From assembly GCF_004365355.1 (NCBI RefSeq), contig NZ_SODP01000002.1, forward strand, positions 489,741 through 553,740: a stretch of 64,000 nt of DNA, given 5' to 3'. This document shows positions 26,573 to 35,760 of the stretch, piece by piece. Source of the stretch: Kribbella pratensis (GTDB lineage Bacteria; Actinomycetota; Actinomycetes; Propionibacteriales; Kribbellaceae). The notes under the pieces were generated by a model. That model was not told where the DNA came from. It saw only the letters and a program-made list of their open reading frames with translations, and did no database searches. The position numbers were made by a program, and so were the translations under genes. Every line of letters begins with the position of its first letter. Positions within the stretch are counted from its first letter, which is position 1.

Positions 26573-26584
26573 CAATACGTATTG
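26573..26584. promoter_or_regulatory. LacI-type operator 2
   Basis: The second CAATACGTATTG, centred 46 bases from the first and 42 bases before the binding-protein start. This copy is placed to block the transporter promoter; the pair could be bridged by a tetramer. Confidence 0.8.
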
Positions 26585-26625
26585 GGTGGCTCGCCGGGTC
26601 ACCCGAGCGGCCAAGGAGGAACCCC

Positions 26626-28035
26626 ATGACAGGCATCCATCCCCCCGGTGGCCCGATCGCCCGCCGTACCGTGCTGAAGGCCGGGGCGGCCGGTGGACTC
26701 GGGCTCGCAGCGCTGGCCGATCTGGCCGCCTGCGGCAACAACGGCGGCGGTTCGTCGTCGAAGTCACTGAAGATGCTGTACTTCGGAGAGCAGGCGGCGG
26801 CGACCCAGCTGCAGAACCGGTTGCAGCCGCAGATCTCCAAGCTCGACCCGAGCATCAAATTCGAGATCTCGGCCATCAACGGCACCGACTGGAACGACTT
26901 CCTCGCGAAGGTCCTGACCCAGATCGCCGCCGGGACCCCGCCCGACATCATCAGCGTCGCCACCGAAGGCCTGCAGCTGATGGCGTCCAAGGAGCTCGCG
27001 ATCCCGCTCGACGACTACGTCACCAAGGACCTGTCCGCGCTGAAGGAGTACTTCGCCGACATCCACCCCGCGCTGGTCGAGTCGATGATGTACCAGGGCC
27101 ACCTGTGGGAGCTGCCCGACAGCTTCAACGCCGGGAACATGTTCTACAGCACCGAGCTGTTCCAGCGGGCCGGCGTCGTACCGCCGAGCGAGAACTGGAC
27201 CCTCGACGACTTCGAGACCGCGGCGACCAAGATCGCCAAGTTCAAGGGCATCAACGCCTTCGGCTGGGTGGTCCGCCTGTGGGGCAGCTGGACGTCGTTC
27301 ATGTACGCGAATAACGCGAACCTGCTCGAGGAGGGCAAGTACGACGGCGGCGACTGGCTGTGGAACAAGGCGTACGCCGGTGATCCGGCCGCCGCGGGCC
27401 GCAAGGGCGGCTGGAAATGGGGTGCGCCGACCGCCAACTCCGAGGGCACCGTCGAGGCCCTCAACTACATGATCGAGCTGACCAAGAAGGGTCTGTCGCC
27501 GTCACCCGACGTCGGCGGGGGCGGCACGCTCCAGGGCCTGTTCGCGTCGAACCGGATCGGCATGTCGATCGGCGGCGGATTCTGGGCCGGCGGGTTGACC
27601 AACGCCGGGATGAAGAACGGGAGCTTCGACGTACAGCTGTTCCCGAAGTGGAAGAGCCAGCGGCACCTGTTCGGCGCCGGCGGCTACGCGATCTTCAAGT
27701 CGTCGAAGAAGAAGGACCTCGCCTGGGAGGTCCTGAAACTGCTGGTCAAGCCGGACACCTTCGATCTGGTTTTCCCGGGCAATGTGACCACCCCCGGCCG
27801 CAAGTCCCTGGTGACGGCCGCGCGATACGCGAAGACCGGACCGAAGCACTGGTCGGTCTTCTACGACACGCTGACCAAGCACCCGGAGACGGCGCCGATC
27901 CCGGCCCCGCCGTACTACAACGCACTCGCGACCGCGCTCAACCAGCGCACGACGCAGGCGATCTCGTCGGGCGACGCGAAGGCTGCCCTGGACGGATTGC
28001 AGTCCGACCTCGAGAAGGCAGCGGGGGCGAGCTGA
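26626..28035 (+). CDS. Sugar ABC transporter substrate-binding lipoprotein (Tat-type signal)
   Basis: A 469-residue family 1 solute-binding protein for the fructan-cluster importer. The signal contains a twin-arginine motif (IARRTVLKAG, residues 12-20) and a lipobox LAAC with lipidated Cys36, so it is probably folded before Tat export and then anchored on the outer face of the membrane. The mature part has the expected two-lobe length. GGAGGAAC precedes the ATG. It is first in an operon with two permeases and a GH32 enzyme; cargo is inferred to be fructo-oligosaccharides. Confidence 0.88.
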   Translation: MTGIHPPGGPIARRTVLKAGAAGGLGLAALADLAACGNNGGGSSSKSLKMLYFGEQAAATQLQNRLQPQISKLDPSIKFEISAINGTDWNDFLAKVLTQIAAGTPPDIISVATEGLQLMASKELAIPLDDYVTKDLSALKEYFADIHPALVESMMYQGHLWELPDSFNAGNMFYSTELFQRAGVVPPSENWTLDDFETAATKIAKFKGINAFGWVVRLWGSWTSFMYANNANLLEEGKYDGGDWLWNKAYAGDPAAAGRKGGWKWGAPTANSEGTVEALNYMIELTKKGLSPSPDVGGGGTLQGLFASNRIGMSIGGGFWAGGLTNAGMKNGSFDVQLFPKWKSQRHLFGAGGYAIFKSSKKKDLAWEVLKLLVKPDTFDLVFPGNVTTPGRKSLVTAARYAKTGPKHWSVFYDTLTKHPETAPIPAPPYYNALATALNQRTTQAISSGDAKAALDGLQSDLEKAAGAS

Positions 28036-28967
28036 TGTCCGCCGCCGCCGCTGAGGTGCCGGCTGCCATCACCAGGCGCCGCCGGCACCCGTCGTCGCAT
28101 CGGGAAGCTCCGTTCGGCTTCGCGATGATCGGGCTGTCGTGTCTGTTCGTCGCGATCTTCACCGCGATCCCGATCGTCGCGTCGCTGGGATTGTCGTTCT
28201 TCTCCTGGGACGTCATTTCGAGCCCGCAGTTCGTCGGGGTGGAGAACTACCAGCGGCTGTTCACCGACGGTCCGGTGCTCAAGTCGTTCGGCGTGACGCT
28301 GGGTATGGCGCTTGCCATCGTCGTACTCCAACTGACCCTCGGTCTGGCGCTGGCAGTCCTCGTCAACCAACGCAAGCTGGTCTGGATCCGAACCCTCTTC
28401 CGTACTGCGTTCTACCTGCCGCTGCTGGCGTCGACGGCCGCCGTGTCGATCTTCATGGGCTACCTGTTCGACTACAAGTTCGGCGTCGTGAACTACTACC
28501 TCGGACTGCTCGGCATCCCGAACGTACCGTGGCTGACGAGTGGATTCGGAGCGGCCACGACGATCGTGCTGATCGCGGTGTGGCAGCAGGTCGGGTTCAC
28601 GTTCGTCCTGTTCGTCGCCTCGTTGATGTCGGTACCGACCGATGTCCTCGAAGCTGCGCAGATCGACGGGGCCGGTCCGTTGCGGACGCTGTTCCGGATC
28701 AAGGTCCCGCTGATCAGCCCGACGATCCTGTTCGCCGCGGTCGTTGCCTTGATCAACGCGATGCAGCTGTTCGACCAGCCGTACATCATGACCAAGGGCG
28801 GCCCGGGTTCGGCGACCACCACGGTCACGATCTCCATGTACCAGAAGGGCTTCCAGAATCTGCAGTTCGGCTACGGCTCGGCGATCGCGATCGTGCTGCT
28901 GGTGGCAATCCTGATCATCACCGGACTGCAGTTCCTGGCGGCACGGAAGTTGGTGTTCTACCAATGA
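28035..28967 (+). CDS. Sugar ABC transporter permease (MalF-type)
   Basis: A 310-residue membrane protein with a basic N-terminal tail and six predicted membrane helices. The ATPase-contact loop is EAAQIDGAGPLRTLFRIKVP near residues 212-231. The start codon shares one base with the stop of the binding-protein gene (TGATG), so translation is coupled. It pairs with the following MalG-type permease; no ATP-binding subunit is encoded in the cluster. Confidence 0.9.
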   Translation: MSAAAAEVPAAITRRRRHPSSHREAPFGFAMIGLSCLFVAIFTAIPIVASLGLSFFSWDVISSPQFVGVENYQRLFTDGPVLKSFGVTLGMALAIVVLQLTLGLALAVLVNQRKLVWIRTLFRTAFYLPLLASTAAVSIFMGYLFDYKFGVVNYYLGLLGIPNVPWLTSGFGAATTIVLIAVWQQVGFTFVLFVASLMSVPTDVLEAAQIDGAGPLRTLFRIKVPLISPTILFAAVVALINAMQLFDQPYIMTKGGPGSATTTVTISMYQKGFQNLQFGYGSAIAIVLLVAILIITGLQFLAARKLVFYQ

Positions 28968-29803
28968 CAGACTCCACCGGAACCCTCGTGCGGATCGGCC
29001 GGATCACCGGCATCGCCGTCCTGGTCCTCGCCGCAATGGTTGCCCTCGGCCCGCTTCTTTGGACGATCACCACCTCGCTGCGGACGCCGGCCGAGGCGTT
29101 CAGCAACCCGCCGCAGTGGATCCCGTTGCATCCGGACTTCTCCAACTACAGCGCGGTGTTCGACAAGATCCCGATCGGCCGGTTCTTCTTCAACAGCGTG
29201 ATCGTGACCGGTCTGATCGTGATCGGTCAGACCATCACCTGCACGCTGTCCGGCTACGCGTTCGCGATGGTCAGCTTCCCCGGCCGCTCGCTGATCTTCG
29301 GGATCTTCCTGGCCACGATGATGGTGCCGCTGCAGACGATCATCATCCCGGTGTTCGTGATCATCCGGTACCTCGGCCTGTCGGACAGCCCGTTGTCGCT
29401 GGTGGTCTCGGCGCTGGGCAGTGCGTTCGGCACGTTCCTGATGCGCCAGTACTTCATGCAAATGCCCAAGGAGCTGGGCGAGGCGGCCCGGATCGACGGC
29501 GCCGGCCACTTCCAGACCTTCCTGCTGATCTACGCCAAGATGGCCGGACCGGCGATCGCCACCCTCGCGATCCTGAACTTCTCCGGTTTCTGGGCGGAGT
29601 TCTACCGGCCGCTGATCTTCCTGCAGACCCAGGACAACTTCACGCTGCCGCTGGGCCTGGTCGGCCTGCAGGGAAACCTCGGCACCGGTTCGATCTCGGT
29701 GGTGCTGGCCGGCGTGGTGCTGGCGATCCTGCCGAGCGTAGTGCTGTTCATCTTCGCCCAGCGGTACTTCATCGCAGGCATCACGGCAGGAGCTTCACGG
29801 TGA
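28964..29803 (+). CDS. Carbohydrate ABC transporter permease (MalG-type)
   Basis: A 279-residue permease with six predicted helices; the EAA loop is EAARIDGAGHFQTFLLIYAK near residues 173-192. The periplasmic region after helix 1 (TSLRTPAEAFSNPP) is typical of MalG-type subunits. Its ATG overlaps the previous stop as ATGA and its own TGA overlaps the GTG of the GH32 gene, so four genes are chained by overlaps. Confidence 0.9.
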   Translation: MTDSTGTLVRIGRITGIAVLVLAAMVALGPLLWTITTSLRTPAEAFSNPPQWIPLHPDFSNYSAVFDKIPIGRFFFNSVIVTGLIVIGQTITCTLSGYAFAMVSFPGRSLIFGIFLATMMVPLQTIIIPVFVIIRYLGLSDSPLSLVVSALGSAFGTFLMRQYFMQMPKELGEAARIDGAGHFQTFLLIYAKMAGPAIATLAILNFSGFWAEFYRPLIFLQTQDNFTLPLGLVGLQGNLGTGSISVVLAGVVLAILPSVVLFIFAQRYFIAGITAGASR

Positions 29804-31134
29804 CCCAGACCCAACCTCAGATCAATTCTGGACACCGGTCGACCGGGACGGTGGCACACCTCCGTCCCGCGTACCACGTCCGGCCGCCCAGCGGATACCT
29901 CAACGACCCGAACGGGCCGATCGAGCACGGCAGCGACGTACACCTGTATTTCCAGTCGCGGCCGACGCTCGACCTGCGGGCCCCGGTCGAATGGGGGCAT
30001 GCCACCTCGCCCGACTACGTGCACTGGACGCTGCACCGGCCGGCGATGGCGCCGCAGCCGGGCGGGCCGGATACCGACGGCTGCTGGTCCGGCAATACCG
30101 TGCTGGACGACGGGCGGATCCATGCCTTCTACTCGGGCCGGGTGGAGGGTAGGCCGTACCAGTCGGTTCTCACGGCCGTATCGGACGACGGCGGCGCGTC
30201 GTTCGGGCCGGCGCATCAGGTGGTTCCGGATCCGGACGAGGCGGTGATGTTCCGGGATCCCTTTGTCTGGAAGGAAAACGGGACCTGGTGGATGGCGGTC
30301 GGCGCCGGGTCCGTCGACCGCGGTGCGAGCATCGCTCTCTATCGGTCGCCGGACCTGTCGCAGTGGACGGCCGTCGAGCCGCTCGCCGAGCTCCCTCGGA
30401 CGCGGGCGGGCGGCGAGGACACGGGATCCGCGTGGGAATGCCCGCAGGTGCTCACGATCGACGGCCGGCGGATCGCCGTGATTGCTTCGTGGTCGCCGGA
30501 GGGCGGCCCGGGCGAGGTGTTGTCGTTCGATGTCGACGTACCGCCGGCTACGCAGCGGGTCGATCTCGGCACCAACTTCTACGCGGCGTCGGCCTTGCGC
30601 GAGAGCCGGTTCGGTCCGCTGTTGTTCGGCTGGCTACCCGAAGGACGCGACCGTCCGGGCTGGAACGACGGCTGGGCCGGAGTGATCTCACTCCCCCGGA
30701 TGGTCTGGCTGGGCGCGGACTCGTCGCTGCGGAGTGCGCCGGTGCCGACGATGGACACCCTTCGATCGGGCTCGGCTTCGCCCACCGCGATCGGCGCCCA
30801 GTGCGAGATCGTCGTACCGGAAGGAGTTGGCGAGGTCATCCTGCACTTCGGCGATCAAGAACGCCTGCAGATCGAACTGACCGACACGACGATCACGATC
30901 GACCGCAGCCAGGCCAGCCTCGCCCCGCATGCCCACGGCGGGCGGATGGTCGCGACCGACGCCTTCGATCCGTCGTCTGGCCGGCCCGCGGTGCGGATCT
31001 TCCTGGATGGTTCGGTCGTCGAGGCCTTCACCAGCGCGGGCCGTGTGCTCAGCACCCGCGTCTACCCGACGACCCCACCGCCGTGGCGGCTCGAGGCCCC
31101 AGCAAACACGCAGTGCTGGGGCCTCGCTCGCTGA
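29800..31134 (+). CDS. Glycoside hydrolase family 32 (beta-fructosidase)
   Basis: A 444-residue GH32 enzyme that releases fructose from sucrose, inulin or levan oligosaccharides. All three catalytic motifs are clear: GYLNDPNGPIEH (nucleophile Asp), MFRDPFVWK (transition-state stabiliser) and SAWECPQVL (acid/base Glu). A C-terminal beta-sandwich follows (about 330-444, with VRIFLDGSVVEAFTSAGR). It lacks a signal peptide, so it works on imported oligosaccharides. The GTG start overlaps the permease stop. The last codons are folded into a 13-bp inverted repeat that probably serves as the operon terminator. Confidence 0.93.
   Translation: MTQTQPQINSGHRSTGTVAHLRPAYHVRPPSGYLNDPNGPIEHGSDVHLYFQSRPTLDLRAPVEWGHATSPDYVHWTLHRPAMAPQPGGPDTDGCWSGNTVLDDGRIHAFYSGRVEGRPYQSVLTAVSDDGGASFGPAHQVVPDPDEAVMFRDPFVWKENGTWWMAVGAGSVDRGASIALYRSPDLSQWTAVEPLAELPRTRAGGEDTGSAWECPQVLTIDGRRIAVIASWSPEGGPGEVLSFDVDVPPATQRVDLGTNFYAASALRESRFGPLLFGWLPEGRDRPGWNDGWAGVISLPRMVWLGADSSLRSAPVPTMDTLRSGSASPTAIGAQCEIVVPEGVGEVILHFGDQERLQIELTDTTITIDRSQASLAPHAHGGRMVATDAFDPSSGRPAVRIFLDGSVVEAFTSAGRVLSTRVYPTTPPPWRLEAPANTQCWGLAR
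31092..31126. terminator. Terminator hairpin inside the end of the GH32 gene
   Basis: A perfect 13-bp stem (31092-31104 with 31114-31126) with a nine-base loop lies entirely within the last 15 codons of the GH32 gene; the stop follows eight bases later. The next gene converges with only eight bases between stops, so the hairpin can serve both directions. Confidence 0.65.
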
Positions 31135-31142
31135 TGGAACAA

Positions 31143-32093
31143 CTACTCGCCGACCAGCTGGTCGTAATGCGTGGTGAACAACACGTGGTTCACGCCGTTG
31201 AAGACGGCCGGGATCTTGCCGTACGCCGTCATGGCGGTCGCGGAGCCGTTGAACTTGCTGAACGCGTACTGGTAGCCGGACTGGGTGTCGTGGTCGACAC
31301 CGACGACCAGCGTCCCGCCACGGGTGCCGCAGCCGTCGGCGACCAGCGACTCGTAGTCCGCGAAGCCCGTGGAGCGGATCAGCTTCAGCACCGGCTTGGC
31401 GCCGGCCGCGATCGGGATGTGCACGGTGTAGAGCGCACCGGCCTTGGTGGACATCAGCAGCGTGTCGTACGTCGCGGACTCGCTGATCACCGTCATCGCC
31501 TTGAAGCCACGGAAGCCCGGGAGGGGGCCGAGGGCCTTGAAGCCGGCGCCGACGATCTGGTACCGGTACAGGCTGCCGTTGGTGTTCAGGCCGTAGAGGT
31601 ACGCGTGCCGCGGGGTCGCGACGCTGTAGTTGGAGGTGGCGATCGAGGTGAAGCTGCTCCAGCCCGTCCCGACCTTCTTGAACGTCGGCACCGGCGGCTT
31701 CTCGTCCGGCAGGTACGTCGTCTGGCGGTACAGGTTCGCGCCCTGCAGCATCAGCCCGTAGTAGTAAAACTGCGTCCCGGCGGCGTTGACCGCGCCGTAC
31801 CAGGTCGCGTTCGTGCGGGTCGGGACGTAGTTGAACGGCTCCCACGAGACCGCGGTCGGGTGCGCGCCCGGCGTCGCGTCGATCTCCTGCATCGTGCCGG
31901 CGGCGGTCGGCACACCGACGTAGCTGATGCACGGCCCCCCGGCGGCCAGTGCCTTCACCGGCGTCGGATGCGCGACCTTGTCCGACGTGTACGGCTTCGG
32001 GTCGGTCTTTCCGGCGAAGGCCGGAACCGACGAGACAGATGCGCCCAGCAGGCCGATTCCGGCCAATGCGAGCGCAAAGCGCTGCAACTTCAT
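31143..32093 (-). CDS. Secreted beta-propeller-like protein, unknown function
   Basis: A 316-residue protein with a clear signal peptide (1 to about 27, ending VPAFAGK). The mature chain has repeated aromatic and glycine-rich strands (TQFYYYGLMLQGANLYRQTT, HAYLYGLNTNGSLYRYQIV, GALYTVHIPIAAG), which suggest a beta-propeller such as the tachylectin type. No catalytic motif is visible. The ATG at 32093 is chosen because the signal peptide starts there; GGAGGGGG lies about 12 bases upstream. It is probably a single-gene unit, convergent with the GH32 operon and downstream of the pca operon. Confidence 0.72.
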   Translation of the reverse strand: MKLQRFALALAGIGLLGASVSSVPAFAGKTDPKPYTSDKVAHPTPVKALAAGGPCISYVGVPTAAGTMQEIDATPGAHPTAVSWEPFNYVPTRTNATWYGAVNAAGTQFYYYGLMLQGANLYRQTTYLPDEKPPVPTFKKVGTGWSSFTSIATSNYSVATPRHAYLYGLNTNGSLYRYQIVGAGFKALGPLPGFRGFKAMTVISESATYDTLLMSTKAGALYTVHIPIAAGAKPVLKLIRSTGFADYESLVADGCGTRGGTLVVGVDHDTQSGYQYAFSKFNGSATAMTAYGKIPAVFNGVNHVLFTTHYDQLVGE

Positions 32094-32260
32094 AAGGAGT
32101 TCCCCCTCCAGTGTGGTCTCGATCAACTCGAGATCCGCGCCGACTATAGCCGAGGAAAGGGAGCAATAGTGCATATATCGCAGCTCGATGCAAATCGCCC
32201 CGCCCTGCTGCACAGGCGATTTCCTGCCCGATAGTGCAGCAGTCCGGCGTGCTTGCAGTA

Positions 32261-32887
32261 CTACGCGATGGGCGCCGCGGTGGCTTGTTCCAGCTCGGGG
32301 CGGGTTACGCCGGGGGCCAGTTCGACGAGGTGGAAGGTGCCGTTGGCGACGTCCAGGACGGCCAGGTCGGTGATGACTCGGTTGACCACGTGGCGGCCGG
32401 TGAGCGGGAGGGTGCAGGAGGCGAGGAGTTTGGAGTCGCCTTTGCGGGTTCGGTGTTCCATCAGGACGACGACGCGGCGGGCGCCGGAGACGAGGTCCAT
32501 CGCGCCGCCCATGCCCTTCACCACGGCGCCCGGCACCATCCAATTCGCCAGGTCGCCCGCTGCCGAGACCTGCATTCCTCCCAGGATCGCGACGTCCACG
32601 TGCCCGCCGCGGATCATGGCGAAGCTGGTGGACGAGTCGAAGTACGACGCTCCGGGTACGACGGTGATCGTCTGCTTGCCGGCGTCGATCAGTTCCGGGT
32701 CGACCTCGTCGTCGTACGGGAACGGACCGACGCCCAGCACCCCGTTCTCCGCCTGCAGGGTGACGGACGAGCCGGCCGGCAGGTGGTTGGGGACGAGCGT
32801 CGGCAGACCGATGCCGAGGTTCACGTACTCGCCGTCGTTCAGCTCCGCGGCAGCGCGGGCAGCCATCTCGTCCCGGGTCCAAGACAT
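32261..32887 (-). CDS. pcaJ: 3-oxoacid (3-oxoadipate) CoA-transferase subunit B
   Basis: A 208-residue beta subunit of a family I CoA-transferase that moves CoA from succinyl-CoA to 3-oxoadipate. The catalytic Glu is in [14 protein letters not shown] and the N-terminus has [17 protein letters not shown], both diagnostic. It is the last gene of the pcaF-D-I-J operon and starts one base after the alpha-subunit stop. The thiolase and enol-lactonase genes beside it point to 3-oxoadipate rather than acetoacetate as substrate. Confidence 0.9.
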   Translation of the reverse strand: MSWTRDEMAARAAAELNDGEYVNLGIGLPTLVPNHLPAGSSVTLQAENGVLGVGPFPYDDEVDPELIDAGKQTITVVPGASYFDSSTSFAMIRGGHVDVAILGGMQVSAAGDLANWMVPGAVVKGMGGAMDLVSGARRVVVLMEHRTRKGDSKLLASCTLPLTGRHVVNRVITDLAVLDVANGTFHLVELAPGVTRPELEQATAAPIA

Positions 32888-32888
32888 C

Positions 32889-33662
32889 TCAGGCCTCCGG
32901 TCGCGGACGAGTCGTGCGCTTCTCGATGCTCTTCTCCTCGGCCTGCTCAGGAGTGAGCGGTACGACGCGTTGGACGAAGACGCCAGGCAAATGAACCGCA
33001 TCTGGATCAAGCGCTCCGACCTCGACGACCTGCTCGGCCTCGACGATCGTCAGCCGGCCGGCCATCGCGGCGACCGGGTTGAAGTTGCGCGCGGCGGCAT
33101 GGAACACGCAGTTCCCGGCGCGATCGGCGACCGCGGCGCGGACCAGCGCGACGTCGGTGACGATCGCCTCCTCGAGCACCATCTCCCGGCCCTGGATCGT
33201 ACGGACCTCCTTCGCCGGGGACGCGACCGCGACGGTGCCGTCCGGGGCATACCGCCACGGCAACCCGCCCTCCGACACCAGCGTCCCGACGCCGGTCGGG
33301 GTGAAGAACGCCCCGATCCCCGAACCGCCCGCCCGCAGCCGCTCGGCGAGCGTGCCTTGAGGAGTCAGCTCGACGGTCAACTCCCCCGCAAGGTACTGGC
33401 GTGCGAACTCCTTGTTCTCCCCGACGTACGACGCGATCACCCGACTGATCCGCCCTTGTTCCAGTAACAGTCCGAGCCCCGCGCCGTCGACGCCGCAGTT
33501 GTTCGACACCACCGTGAGGTCACGCGCGCCCTGGTCGAGCAACGCCCCGATGAGGAACCAAGGGATGCCGGCCAGACCGAATCCACCGACCGCCAGACTG
33601 GTCCCGTCCGGGATATCGGCGACCGCGTTGGCCGGCGTCGCGAAGACCTTGTCCACACTCAT
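32889..33662 (-). CDS. pcaI: 3-oxoacid (3-oxoadipate) CoA-transferase subunit A
   Basis: A 257-residue alpha subunit partner of PcaJ. The CoA-binding loop is [10 protein letters not shown] near residues 25-34, followed by [19 protein letters not shown] and SYVGENKEF, the usual family order. Its ATG overlaps the stop of the enol-lactonase gene by four bases. The open frame continues upstream into that gene but has no family similarity there. Confidence 0.9.
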   Translation of the reverse strand: MSVDKVFATPANAVADIPDGTSLAVGGFGLAGIPWFLIGALLDQGARDLTVVSNNCGVDGAGLGLLLEQGRISRVIASYVGENKEFARQYLAGELTVELTPQGTLAERLRAGGSGIGAFFTPTGVGTLVSEGGLPWRYAPDGTVAVASPAKEVRTIQGREMVLEEAIVTDVALVRAAVADRAGNCVFHAAARNFNPVAAMAGRLTIVEAEQVVEVGALDPDAVHLPGVFVQRVVPLTPEQAEEKSIEKRTTRPRPEA

Positions 33663-34426
33663 ACGTGGTCCTCCTGAAGGTGGGCGATGACGGCCGGCGT
33701 CACCACGTCGGGTCGTTCGGCGGCGGCCAGATGAGCGGCGTCCGGTACGACGAAAAGCTTGCCGTGGGCAACTGATGCGGCGATCCGGTCGAGCTGCCAT
33801 GGTGGGGTCGCCGGATCATCCGCGCCCGCGATCGCGAGCGTCGGCGCGGCGATCGCGGGGAGCTGGTCGATCAGGTCCATCGTGGCGATCGCCTCGCAGC
33901 ACGCGGCGTACCCGTCGGCCGGTGTCGAAGCCACCATCTCTTCGCAAGCAGCCCGGACCTCGGGGTGTTCGGCCAACCAGCCCGGAGTGAACCACCGCCG
34001 TACGACGACTTCCGCCACGGCCGCCGTACCCTTCGCGCGGACGAGCTCGGCCCGATCGGTCCAGCTGCTCAACGGATCGAGGCGAGCGCCCGTGCAGAGT
34101 ACGACGAGGCGGTCGATGCGCGACGGGTGGCGTGCAGCCAACCGCAGGCCGGTCATGCCGCCGAGCGAGAGTCCAACGAAGTGGGCACGCTCGACAGCAA
34201 GGTCGTCGAGCAACGCGATGACGTCGTCGGCGAGGTCGTCGATCGTGTACGGGCCCGGTGGCGCTGGGGACCGCCCGTGGCCGCGGGTGTCGAAGCGGAC
34301 GACGCGGAAGTGCTGCTCAAGGTCGGCGACGTTCGCGTCCCACATCTCCCAGGTTGAGCCGAGGGAATTCGCGAGTACGACGACCGGGGCATCGGGTCGG
34401 CCGCTGACGAGATGAGCCACCGTCAT
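33659..34426 (-). CDS. pcaD: 3-oxoadipate enol-lactonase
   Basis: A 255-residue alpha/beta hydrolase that opens 3-oxoadipate enol-lactone to 3-oxoadipate. The triad is visible: nucleophile elbow GLSLGG near residues 93-98, Asp in GADDPATPP and His in DAAHLAAAE. NSLGSTWEMWDANVADLEQ and RGHGRSPAPPGPYTIDDLA are characteristic of PcaD. Both ends overlap neighbours by four bases, so pcaF-D-I are translationally coupled. It is the point where the catechol and protocatechuate branches merge; only catechol-branch genes are present here. Confidence 0.9.
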   Translation of the reverse strand: MTVAHLVSGRPDAPVVVLANSLGSTWEMWDANVADLEQHFRVVRFDTRGHGRSPAPPGPYTIDDLADDVIALLDDLAVERAHFVGLSLGGMTGLRLAARHPSRIDRLVVLCTGARLDPLSSWTDRAELVRAKGTAAVAEVVVRRWFTPGWLAEHPEVRAACEEMVASTPADGYAACCEAIATMDLIDQLPAIAAPTLAIAGADDPATPPWQLDRIAASVAHGKLFVVPDAAHLAAAERPDVVTPAVIAHLQEDHV

Positions 34427-35682
34427 CTGACGGCCTCGAAGACTGCGGCGATGCCTTGGCCGCCGCCGATGCAGATGGTTTCCAGGGCGTAGCGGCCGTT
34501 GCGGCGGTGGAGTTCGTGGGAGAGCGTGGCGAGGATGCGGGCGCCGGTAGCGCCCAGCGGGTGGCCGAGAGAGATGCCTGAGCCGTTGGGGTTGAGGCGG
34601 TCGTCGGTGGGGTCGAGCTTCCATTCGCGCAGGCAGGCGAGGACCTGGGCGGCGAAGGCTTCGTTGAGTTCGATCAGGTCCAGGTCGTCGAGCGTGAGGT
34701 CGGCGCGGGCCAAGGCTGCCGCGGTGGCGGGGACGGGACCGATGCCCATCACCTCGGGTCCGACGCCGGCGACGGCCCAGGAGCGCAGGGCCACCAGCGG
34801 GCGGAGGCCGCGGCGCTCGGCCTCGTCGCGGGTGGTGACGACGCAGACCGCAGCCCCGTCGTTCTGCCCGCTCGCGTTGCCGGCGGTGACGGTGGCGTCA
34901 GGGTCCCTCTTGAGCATGACGGGCCGAAGAGCAGCGAGGCCCTCGAGAGAGGTGTCGGCCCGCGGGTGCTCATCGACGGACACCAGCGTGGTGGCGCCAG
35001 TGGTCGCGCCAGCGGTCGCGCCGGATGCGGGGCGGCCCGCAGGACCGCCGCGGCGGTTCGGGACCTCCACCGGGATCAGTTCGTCGGCAAAGCGGCCTTC
35101 AGCCTGGGCTGCGACAGCACGCTGGTGGGAGCGGAGGGCTAACTCGTCCTGCTCCTCGCGGCTGATGCCGTACTGCCGGCGCAAGTTCTCCGCGGTCTCG
35201 AGCATTCCGCCCGGGACCGGGTGATACTTCCCACCGGCGGTCTCGCGAGCTCGGATCAGCCTGTCGGTCAGCTCGACGTTGCCGCGGACGCCGGTGCGCA
35301 GACCGAGCGCGTAGTGCTCGACCTGCGACATCGATTCGGTGCCACCGGCAACGACCACGCGTGCCGCGCCGGTCGCGACCATCCCGGCGGCGTACAAGAC
35401 CGCCTGCAGACCCGAGCCACACCGGCGGTCGATCTGCACGCCCGGCACCGACACCCCGAGCCCGGCGTCGAGCGCGGCGATGCGGCCGATCGCAGGAGCT
35501 TCACCGTTCGGGTAACACTGGCCCAGGACGACGTCGTCGACATCACCTTCCCCCAGACCGGTACGCCGTACCAGCTCCGTGAGCGCGGCCGTGGCGAGAT
35601 CGGCGGCCGACAGCGTGGACAGGGCCCCGCCGAAGCGGCCCACCGGCGTACGGATCGGTTCGCAGATCACCACATCGCTCAT
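34423..35682 (-). CDS. pcaF: Acetyl-CoA acyltransferase (3-oxoadipyl-CoA thiolase)
   Basis: A 419-residue thiolase that splits 3-oxoadipyl-CoA into acetyl-CoA and succinyl-CoA. The acyl-enzyme Cys88 is in DRRCGSGLQ; NEAFAAQVL, SLGHPLGATGAR and CIGGGQG carry the other active-site His and Cys. The loop domain contains an Ala/Thr/Gly-rich segment (SGATAGATTGATTL) coded by three 12-bp repeats near 34990-35027. It is first in the pca operon and divergent from a LysR gene. The ATG at 35682 was preferred over an ATG 15 codons upstream because the family N-terminus begins SDVVICEPIRTPVG. Confidence 0.9.
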   Translation of the reverse strand: MSDVVICEPIRTPVGRFGGALSTLSAADLATAALTELVRRTGLGEGDVDDVVLGQCYPNGEAPAIGRIAALDAGLGVSVPGVQIDRRCGSGLQAVLYAAGMVATGAARVVVAGGTESMSQVEHYALGLRTGVRGNVELTDRLIRARETAGGKYHPVPGGMLETAENLRRQYGISREEQDELALRSHQRAVAAQAEGRFADELIPVEVPNRRGGPAGRPASGATAGATTGATTLVSVDEHPRADTSLEGLAALRPVMLKRDPDATVTAGNASGQNDGAAVCVVTTRDEAERRGLRPLVALRSWAVAGVGPEVMGIGPVPATAAALARADLTLDDLDLIELNEAFAAQVLACLREWKLDPTDDRLNPNGSGISLGHPLGATGARILATLSHELHRRNGRYALETICIGGGQGIAAVFEAVR

Positions 35683-35719
35683 GCTCTCGACGGTAGGCCG
35701 TGGGGACCGATATGGAGAA

Positions 35720-35755
35720 ATACTCATTTACGCATGATCAAGACTCTGAGAGTAT
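35720..35755. promoter_or_regulatory. Dyad in the pcaF/LysR divergent promoter
   Basis: ATACTC (35720-35725) and GAGTAT (35750-35755) flank the region between the two divergent starts; the inner ACTCT-G-AGAGT (35743-35753) is itself a perfect small inverted repeat. The layout suits a LysR recognition and activation site, but the site is unproven. Confidence 0.45.
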
Positions 35756-35760
35756 GAATC

